Both the position numbers and the translations under genes were made by a program. 64,000 nucleotides of DNA from Siphonodentalium dalli (lineage: Eukaryota; Mollusca; Scaphopoda; Gadilida; Siphonodentaliidae), in the NCBI GenBank assembly GCA_032622095.1, contig CP136064.1, positions 39,046,426 to 39,110,425 on the forward strand, in the 5' to 3' direction. A model generated the notes under the pieces. The model was not told the DNA's origin. It made no database searches and was given only the letters and a program-made list of their open reading frames with translations. Shown in pieces: positions 57,214 through 64,000 of the stretch; within the stretch, counting starts at the first letter, position 1, and each line of letters begins with the position of its first letter.

Positions 57214-57324
57214 GTTGTGGGAGTTGTGAACATTACTACCCTGACAAACAGACAGTACATTGTTATCCTTGATCCAGTGGACGCATCGGGGAAACCACAA
57301 CTGGGACAAAAGAAATTAGTCAAG
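57214..57324 (+). CDS. Major vault protein, coding exon 5 (residues 274-310)
   Basis: 111 nt, phase 0 at both ends, after TTCTTATAG. Encodes [20 protein letters not shown] and ends QLGQKKLVK, corresponding to the conserved YxVILDPVxxxGKxQLGQK segment of MVP. Donor GTGAGA. Confidence 0.95.
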
Positions 57325-57654
57325 GTGAGACCAAGACATAGGCTTACATCATAAATCAGATATTCTTTCATCATTTCTCCTGAGTGAAGTGATGTCTACA
57401 GAATGATGGTATTTTCAGTCAACAAAATGTAAAATATGGAGAGCAGATACATATGGGGAGCAGGTCGATACATATGAAGTAACATGGATTAGCTGGATTT
57501 TGAACTGACAGCGGGTAGAATTAGTCGATTAAAATAAAATTTGGTGTGATTTGAATGCGATTGTTGATGGCGCCAATAATTTTATTTTCGCCTTCCACAG
57601 TTCAATGGAACATTTTTATTGGATGATCCTGTAATTCGGAGTTTTTGTCTATAA

Positions 57655-57852
57655 ACAAATGGTTCTGTAACATTTCTGATGTTTGTTTACATAACAAAGC
57701 ATACAAACATGACAATAACATACAATGTATGCAATAGTTATGATTGGTATAAGAACAATATCTGTCTATTATATAATATTCTTTCTGTTTATGGCGGTTT
57801 TAGCGGATGTGACTTTTAACAGCTATATCCACCACCAAGGCTGCCCATATCT
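57655..57852 (-). repeat. Partial TTAA MITE in MVP intron 5
   Basis: An inverse copy of the AGATACGGGCGG family: ATTCTTTCTGTTTATGGCGG, ACAGCTATATCCACCACCAA, then GCCCATATCTTTAA with TTAA at 57853-57856. The other end is missing. Confidence 0.65.
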
Positions 57853-57917
57853 TTAATGGGAATAATGTTTTTGAATTATTGTGCTTCCTTTTTCACCTTG
57901 CACTCTTCTTTATACAG

Positions 57918-58037
57918 GGTGAGAAATCCTTCTTCTTAATGCCAGGAGAGAAACTAGAAAAAGGAATACAGAATATCTATGTTCTTGGTGAAGATGAGGG
58001 TCTTGTCATGAGAGCAACCGAATCATTCAAAATTGGG
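57918..58037 (+). CDS. Major vault protein, coding exon 6 (residues 311-350)
   Basis: After [31 protein letters not shown], then [20 protein letters not shown] and a GTGAGT donor, phase 0. This is the MVP repeat with the (GEKSFFL.PGE) motif. Compared with vertebrates, the acidic loop after the last beta strand is shorter. Confidence 0.95.
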
Positions 58038-58249
58038 GTGAGTATTTTGTTGTGGTTGTTTTTATGAAATATTAATATTACATAATTGTATTAAATTGAA
58101 AAATTAAAAGAAGATTTTCCATACTCCCAATTCCATTCATTTTGAAGTAATTGTCCTCTTGTCTACCAAAGAATGCCTGCTCCAAGAGCTCCTACCATAT
58201 ATGAGAAAATGCAGCATGAAAACACCGACATGGTGAAAGTTATAAATAT

Positions 58250-58385
58250 TTATCGAAACTGAACAGAAGGGAAAAAGAAACAAAAATAATGTTAATTTCA
58301 GTCCATAGATTCTTCCCAGACCAGAAGATGATGCCTAAGCAGAATGAGGTCCCCAGAGGGTGAATTTGGTGATGCTAGCCAGCTG
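58250..58385. repeat. Fragment of the hAT-like MITE
   Basis: AAATAATGTTAATTTCAGTC, GATTCTTCCC and AAGCAGAATGAGGTCCCCAG match the centre and one half of a terminal palindrome of the family. Confidence 0.65.
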
Positions 58386-58602
58386 TTCTGAAAATGAACA
58401 CTTGAAAAATTAGCATTGACCTTGAGAATCTAAAAACTCCAGTGCAATGATTAACATCACTTTAAAAATGTTCGAGAAAACATTTGTTGCATGCTGACCT
58501 ATTGCTAAAGACTGGGATTTCAAGACAAAAGGAAAAAAATAAATATATTTTTGTGTCTGAAATATTAATTTTAAATGGTATATATGTTTTTCATTTGAAC
58601 AG

Positions 58603-58752
58603 GCTGAGGAGAGATTGCCTGGTGACAAGTGGATGATCAGAGGACCAATAGAGTATGTTCCGCCAGTTCAGGTGGAGGTCGTCACGAAGAGACGTGCTGT
58701 CCCATTAGACGAGAATGAGGGTATCTATGTCAGGGACATCAAAACTGGAAAG
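58603..58752 (+). CDS. Major vault protein, coding exon 7 (residues 351-400)
   Basis: 150 nt, phase 0, after [33 protein letters not shown], then [20 protein letters not shown] and VRDIKTGK before a GTATTA donor. [17 protein letters not shown] is a hallmark of MVP. Confidence 0.96.
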
Positions 58753-58800
58753 GTATTATTACTATTCAATTACCATCATAAGATAGATGCACTTTATTTA

Positions 58801-58974
58801 GTCATAGGTCATAGGGAGCCTCGCATATATAAGAGAATACTTTGGCCAAATGATATTTAGATTGACCTTGTAAGCCAGTGCATTCTCTTATATATGGAAG
58901 ACTCACATATAAAAGAGAATGCATTGACACAGGATATTTAATGCTGCACCAGCACAGCTCCCATCATGAAAGGG
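58801..58974. mobile_element. piggyBac-like MITE, family B, left-truncated
   Basis: Ends in CATCATGAAAGGG followed by TTAA (58975). Internal CATATATAAGAGAATACTTT and TAATGCTGCACCAGCACAGC match the copies at 52190 and 54083. Its left end is absent; it lies within 50 bp of the exon-7 donor. Confidence 0.65.
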
Positions 58975-59111
58975 TTAATTACTTATGAAATACTGTAGCA
59001 AAGTGGGTTGGATTATTTTTCGGGCACTGCACAGTGTCATTTAATCCTACTCTAATGTATACTTTTATAACTGAGTGAGAAAATCATTTAGTAAAGAAAT
59101 GGTTAACTTTT

Positions 59112-59428
59112 GTTTATACCACGATCGCCTATCTTACTATATAAATAAAGCCATCTGTTTATACCACGATCGCCTATCTTACTATATAAATAAAGCCATC
59201 TGTTTAAATTTTACATATATTCAACACCTGTTGATTAAACGTGCCTACTGTTGATTAAACTTCGCAGAGTGAATTAAACTTTCTCCATACAATTTGAACG
59301 GAAAAGTGTTTATCCATCGCATTGTAAAGATCGTGGCATAAACTTCGCAGAGTGGATTAAACTTTCTCCATACAATTTGAACGGAAAAGTGTTGATCCAT
59401 CGCATTGTAAAGATCGTGGCATAAACAA
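59112..59428 (+). repeat. Two short tandem duplications
   Basis: A 45-bp unit (TGTTTATACCACGATCGCCT ...) occurs twice from 59112, and an 83-bp unit (TTCGCAGAGTGAATTAAACT ...) twice from 59261. They adjoin the hairpin at 59429 and may belong to one element. Confidence 0.75.
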
Positions 59429-59570
59429 AATATACGCATAGTGTTTCTGAATAACAAATTTAATCCACTCGTGGGATTGGCGATTTACACCACTCGCTGA
59501 AGCTCGTGGTGTAAATCGCCAATCCCACTCGTGGATTAAATTTGTTATTCAGAAACACTATGCGTATATT
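59429..59570. mobile_element. Near-perfect 142-bp palindrome
   Basis: AATATACGCATAGTGTTTCT at the left and AGAAACACTATGCGTATATT at the right; pairing continues through AATTTAATCCACTCGTG and GGCGATTTACACCA to a tiny loop at about 59499. Arms are about 68 bp, essentially identical, so it is recent or under gene conversion. Confidence 0.85.
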
Positions 59571-59592
59571 CTATATATATATCACCTGATAG

Positions 59593-60002
59593 CAAGCCTG
59601 ACAATCTGCATGAAGAAGTTTCTATAGAAATTTTATAATAAAGAAACTTTCCAGAGAAGATGAGGTCCCCAGAGGGTGAATTGAGTGATGCTACCCCACA
59701 TAGCGGGCTAGCATCACCAAATTCACCCTGTGGACCTCATTCTGCAAACAAACCTTGAAATAGTGTGTCTGTCATTTGCAGAATGAGGTTCCCAGAGGGT
59801 GAATTTAGTGATGCTACCCCACATAGCGGGCTAGCATCACCAAATTCACCCTGTGGGAACCTCATTCTGCTAGGTGTAAGCAGAATGAGGTCCCCAGAGG
59901 GTGAATTTGGTGATGCTAGCATGATATTGCGGGGTAGCATCACTAAATTCACCCTCTGGGGACCTCATTCTGCAAATGACAGACACACTATTTCAAGGCT
60001 TG
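59593..60002. mobile_element. hAT-like palindromic MITE, composite copy
   Basis: CAAGCCTGACAATCTGCATG at the left and TATTTCAAGGCTTG at the right. It contains three palindromic blocks of the family (59658-59745, 59778-59871, 59879-59975) and an internal second start, CAAACCTTGAAATAG, at 59749. It looks like a nested or rearranged pair; no clear target duplication. Confidence 0.7.
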
Positions 60003-60130
60003 ATAGGATGTTCTCGCCGAGAGCTTTCCGGTGAATGGCAACAAACCATATTTCCGACTAAATCCTGAAAAAATACCCATAATTCTGCTGTGGTTAAGTG
60101 GTCAATTACTTTGGGCATTACTGTAATAAA
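60003..60130. repeat. Half copy of the 63172 palindrome
   Basis: GAGAGCTTTCCGGTGAATGG, ACTAAATCCTGAAAAAATAC and CATAATTCTGCTGTGGTTAA, then GGGCATTACTGTA, match one arm of the foldback at 63172-63388 with several substitutions. Confidence 0.75.
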
Positions 60131-60235
60131 TTACTGGGGACTTTACTCTATATTAATTTTGTATGGTTAAAATATATAAATGTTCAAATATATAAATTGT
60201 TGACACATTCAACATAACGACCATTCTGTTGATAG

Positions 60236-60471
60236 GTTCGCAGTATCCAGGGTGAAACATATATGTTGAGTCAAGATGAGGAATTGTGGGCGAAGGAACT
60301 ACCACCTGTTGTTGAGAATCTCTTGATGGCTGGAAAAGATCCACTTGCCGATAGAAGCGACAGGAAACCGGCAACAGAACATAAGGCCCGCGATAAGACG
60401 AAGGTTATTTCATTCAGAGTTCCTCATAATGCTGCTGTACAGATCTATGACTACAAAGAAAAAAAAGCCAG
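60236..60471 (+). CDS. Major vault protein, coding exon 8 (residues 401-479)
   Basis: After [54 protein letters not shown], then [20 protein letters not shown] and KEKKA before AG|GTACCA. The GxTYML-x-QDE-x-LWEKELPP and RVPHNAAVQ-x-YDY motifs are family signatures; this is the last full vault repeat before the shoulder. Codon 479 is split after two bases, so the open frame that reads on past 60471 is intron. Confidence 0.96.
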
Positions 60472-60629
60472 GTACCACGTTCATCCTTGTCCTCATGATG
60501 GCATTTTGATATTGATGTTATCTGTTTTCCACATCAGCACATATGAAAAAGACAGAATTTTTGTGTGGAAACAGTATGCATACAGAAAAATTATGAGATA
60601 ATTCAACTATGAAATTATATGATACTAGG

Positions 60630-60990
60630 GGATTGTCCGTCAAAATGACGGGGTGGCTAACATGACAACAAACGGTGTGCAGAATTTGGCTTTGGTGTTT
60701 TCTAATGATGGATACCCTCTGAAACCACATTAGTCTTCAATAAAACACATTATATCAGTAAAAATATCACCTTAATAATGTTTGGGAAACATGTTATACA
60801 TGTGTATCTCAGGTCATCTTGTACCGATGGGCCTGAAATTTTGCGTGCCGTATTCTAAGATGTGACACGTGACATGGTCGAAATTTGGGCACAATTGGAC
60901 ATGGGGCTGATATATTTTTAGAAGCGTGAAAATTGTTACAGATACACACACATGCACAAACACTTGGCTTTTATATAGATAGATTAGTTG
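60630..60990 (+). repeat. Retroelement-like 3' tail in intron 8
   Basis: GGGGATTGTCCGTCAAAATG with ACACACACATGCACAAACAC and TTTTATATAGATAGATTAG looks like the tail of RTE-type LINEs or SINEs that end in TAGAT repeats. No coding part. Confidence 0.45.
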
Positions 60991-61121
60991 GTGTTGTCAC
61001 ATTGCATAGAATTGAATAGAATTTATTGAGCTACATAACAATTGACATTTGTTGCTCATGACAACAATACATCACATTCGAGTGAACAGATCAGAACAGA
61101 ATGCAATTGTTTAATTTCCAG

Positions 61122-61319
61122 GGTTGTATTTGGACCAGAACTAGTCATGCTTGGACCAGACGAGCAGTTCACTCAGCTCAGCTTGTCGGGTGGCAAACCG
61201 AAAAAGCCAAATGTGATCAAATCCCTGTGTCTGCTGCTCGGACCAGACTTCTGTACTGATATCATCACCGTGGAGACCGCCGATCATGCCAGACTCCAAC
61301 TCCAACTCTCCTACAATTG
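61122..61319 (+). CDS. Major vault protein, coding exon 9 (residues 479-545)
   Basis: After TTTAATTTCCAG it completes Arg479, then [60 protein letters not shown] and SYNW with a GTAAGT donor splitting Trp545. The segment from LLLGPDF to LQLQLSYNW is the conserved start of the MVP shoulder domain. Confidence 0.97.
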
Positions 61320-62028
61320 GTAAGTTTCATCTTTAAAATATGTAGTTAATTCCAGCTAAAGACCGTACATAATTCTATATAATCAGCTGCTATAGATCAA
61401 AAGAATTTTTTTCAAATTTCAATGATCATTCTTTAGGTTTAACTCTTTCCATACTAAATACTCCTTGCTGAGTAGTTATACCTTAGGAACTGTTCAGATA
61501 ATAAGTTCAACAAACGACCATAGCTTGTTGGACTTATTATCTGAACATTTCCCTCCAATAAATTGGACTCCTTCTGCACTTCTATTATTGTTGTCTGCTT
61601 ATTTTTCATGAAAACCCCTCAAATGAACAAGAGACCATTCCAATGTATACTTTTTATACAATAATTGCCTCTGTTAGTGTATGTATAACACTTATTTTGT
61701 AAATTTCATCTTTATGCCTTACTGTGGGCATAAATTTCTACTGTGGGTGTAAATTTTCAAATGCCATTTCATGGTTTGAACATTTATAACCATAGTAGAA
61801 CTACACAGTTTACAAAATAGTTCTTCATCTGTTAAAATTGGAAGTTAATAAGATATCAATTAAATATGATGAAAATTGCCTGCATTTCAATTAAACATAG
61901 CTTTTTCCTCTTATATGAACTAGGAAATATATAAATTGGAATTTCAAGTGACTGATCGATGGCTTAGAAACAGGCTGACGTCATGACAAAAAAGTGTGCA
62001 TTCACCACGCGTGACGCTCATTCCTTAA
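61320..62028. other. Intron 9 left part
   Basis: Positions 61440-61570 carry a TTTCCATACTAAATACTCC segment and a hairpin TTCAGATAATAAGTTCAACA / TTGGACTTATTATCTGAACA, a remnant of the TATACTAAATACTC MITE family. Nothing else recognised. Confidence 0.5.
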
Positions 62029-62420
62029 CCCTTTACCCAACAGAAGGGCCCTGTGCCAATGCATTCTCTTATATATGCGAGTCGACCATAGGTCGCCTCG
62101 CATATATAAGAGAATGCATTGGCTTAACACATTAAAAATTATAAAATTGTTAAAGAATGTAAGAAAAAATGGTAAAAAGTGTTAAAAAAAATATTTTTTG
62201 TAGGCCAATGCATTCTCTTATATATGCGAGGCGACCTATGGTCGACTCGCATATATAAGAGAATGCATTGGCACAGGGCTAACTGTAACTATCACAATGT
62301 GGTCAAGGAGCCGGTTCCAATGATATCCATATTTGTATGGTTCTATTGAGACAGACCGAAGATATTTTAGGCTGTTGAAGCTTTATTTGGCCGGTTTTGG
62401 CCGGTTTGTTGGGTAAAGGG
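62029..62420. mobile_element. piggyBac-like TTAA MITE, family A copy 3
   Basis: 392 bp between TTAA (62025-62028 and 62421-62424) with ends CCCTTTACCCAACAG / TGTTGGGTAAAGGG. Same orientation as the copy at 10503, with few differences; both internal palindromes are intact. Confidence 0.9.
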
Positions 62421-62424
62421 TTAA

Positions 62425-63171
62425 TAGCGTCTAGGTGATGATACAAATTAAAAGTAAACATCGGAGTAGTTGAATTCACAGAACAAATCAAAACTAACAA
62501 TGATGGCATAAACAAAATACACCTGTAGTAGCCAAGAGTACCAAATTTTCACCACTGGTAGTATTGTGGTTAAGGCCACAATTCAGTCCTTCCCACGAGG
62601 AAAGCATAGCGAGTGCATTTATTTGCCCCTGCAATTCAGAAGACGGATGCAATAATTATTGCACCCATAATATAATCGTAATTAAGTTGGGTTTTTCTCA
62701 AACAAAATGTCATTGTGGGATAGACCTCTGTCCAGTTACACTTTTATTAGCCCATAATTGAACTGAGGGAAAGGATCGAAATTAACCTTAAAATAGTGCA
62801 ATATTGAATCAACGATTACAGTCACCATATGTATTTTGACAAAAGGGACGAGGGCAAATTTTAGCTCCGGGGAATTGAAAATATTACGAGTGTGTACGAG
62901 TGTGAGAGCAATAGCTCCCATCTCCTCGGAAGGACTGACAATTCCTCTCGTGGTGAAATTTTGTTACTCTCGGCTACTATGGGTGTATTCTATATATAAC
63001 TGGGTGGGCGAATCCGTATAGAAATGGCTAACTCAAATTCATGAGTCGGAATCAAGCTCAGTGGCACTTGGATGCTCTGAATTACTAGTATAATGTATCA
63101 TGTAAATTTAGCCAACACAATAAAACAGATGCGATGCACACATCAGAGCACTGATTATGACAATTGCTGGA
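62425..63171. other. Intron 9 middle part, no supported feature
   Basis: Three short ORFs without motifs; no repeat recognised. Confidence 0.4.
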
Positions 63172-63388
63172 TACAGTAATGCCCAAAATAATCGAATCCT
63201 TAACCACAGCAGAATTATGGGTAACTTTTCAGGATTTAGTCAGAAATGTGGCTTGTTGCCATTCATCGGAAAGCTCTCATTGAGAGCTTTCCGATGAATG
63301 GCAACAAGCCACATTTCTGACTAAATCCTGAAAAGTTACCCATAATTCTGCTGTGGTTAAGGAGTCGATTATTTAGGGCATTACTGTA
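63172..63388. mobile_element. Near-perfect 217-bp foldback element
   Basis: Ends TACAGTAATGCCC / GGGCATTACTGTA. The arms of about 100 bp pair almost without mismatch to a centre GAAAGCTCTCATTGAGAGCTTTC near 63278. A half copy exists at 60003-60130. Noncoding, in MVP intron 9. Confidence 0.88.
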
Positions 63389-63461
63389 CTTGAGTAATAA
63401 ATTGTCACTCTGTTTTTATAAGGTTTCGTGGAGTGTCTTATAATGAATTTCATTTTTATAG

Positions 63462-63603
63462 GCATTTCGAGGTGAAAACAAAATCTGTTGAAGAATCCTC
63501 CAAACTATTCAGTGTTCCTGATTTTGTTGGTGATGCATGCAAGGCCATAGCTTCCCGAATCAGAGGTGCTGTCGCTCAAGTCCAGTTTGATGATTTCCAC
63601 AAG
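63462..63603 (+). CDS. Major vault protein, coding exon 10 (residues 545-592)
   Basis: After TTTCATTTTTATAG it completes Trp545, then [20 protein letters not shown] and [20 protein letters not shown], ending QFDDFHK with a GTAATA donor in phase 0. This is the shoulder domain (band-7/SPFH-like fold in the vault structure). The remaining shoulder, the long cap helix and the cap ring, about 270-300 residues in known MVPs, lie to the right of the window. Confidence 0.97.
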
Positions 63604-64000
63604 GTAATATACTTTTCAAAATGATTGTTCCAGGTTGAACTAGGTTGATGATTGGTATGTTATGACGGAGAAAATGTCATTGCAGGCCTAAAAGAAGCCG
63701 CTGTTTGTTTCATGTCACATTTATTGATTTAAGTATGTTTATGGAGGTTTTGGATCAAGTAATACATAGAATCTACAACTAGTCCAAAGTTATAGCGACA
63801 TTTACAAAACTCATCCAATAAATTAGATCTGGACCTCTGGAGACGAGTTGTAGATCCTCTATTTATTATATTGCAAATTATTGTTGTGAGTAGGCAGGTT
63901 TATTATTAACCCTTTGTATACTAAATACTCATTGACGAGTAGTTATCCCATAGGAAATGTTCAGATAAGTTTAACCCTTTCTATACTAAATAGTCCTAGA
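63604..64000. other. MVP intron 10 start
   Basis: TTAACCC at 63907 followed by TTTGTATACTAAATACTCAT, and TTAACCCTTTCTATACTAAA at 63972, are two adjacent termini of the TATACTAAATACTC-type TTAA MITE. The window ends inside this repeat. Confidence 0.5.

Overview
The window is eukaryotic nuclear DNA: AT-rich, intron-bearing and very repeat-dense. It contains an animal vault-protein gene, LINEs, TTAA-flanked and 8-bp-TSD miniature transposons, and 160-bp-class tandem-repeat cassettes like those known from bivalves. A marine mollusc, most likely a bivalve, is the best guess. This rests on repeat style and protein similarity judged by eye, not on a search.

Two host genes can be supported. (1) On the plus strand from 50759 to the right edge lie the first ten coding exons of major vault protein (MVP). 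They encode 592 codons covering nearly all N-terminal vault repeats and the start of the shoulder domain; the C-terminal part lies beyond the window. (2) On the minus strand, two coding exons (18199-18121 and 12291-12134) splice in frame to a 78-residue charged protein I do not recognise. Its 5.8-kb intron hosts several transposons, including a 2.68-kb DNA transposon with long terminal inverted repeats and a broken gene of unknown family.

Layout: 1-2577, 41-bp satellite; 2591-3028, foldback MITE; 3425-4510, array of TGATATCA palindromes with a small Helitron-like insertion; 4511-5020, LINE fossil; 5215-6050, three 279-bp tandem copies; 7488-9842, foldback element; 10503-10894, piggyBac-like MITE; 11.8-18.2 kb, small gene with transposon-filled intron; 18.56-19.09 kb, LINE 3' end; 19.09-26.48 kb, two Helitron-like cassettes filled with 163-bp repeats; 26.8-28.2 kb, LINE fossil split by a minisatellite made from its own coding sequence; 29.9-35.4 kb, MITEs and two long foldback elements, one carrying a canonical histone-type 3' stem-loop; 36.5-41.15 kb, LINE with an intact endonuclease/reverse transcriptase ORF; 41.2-50.5 kb, degenerate tandem arrays and MITE fragments; 50.76-64 kb, MVP with repeat-laden introns.

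Most ORFs in such DNA are chance or repeat-derived. I call as coding only those supported by splice-site phase, family motifs or domain order. No CRISPR, rRNA or convincing tRNA gene was seen.
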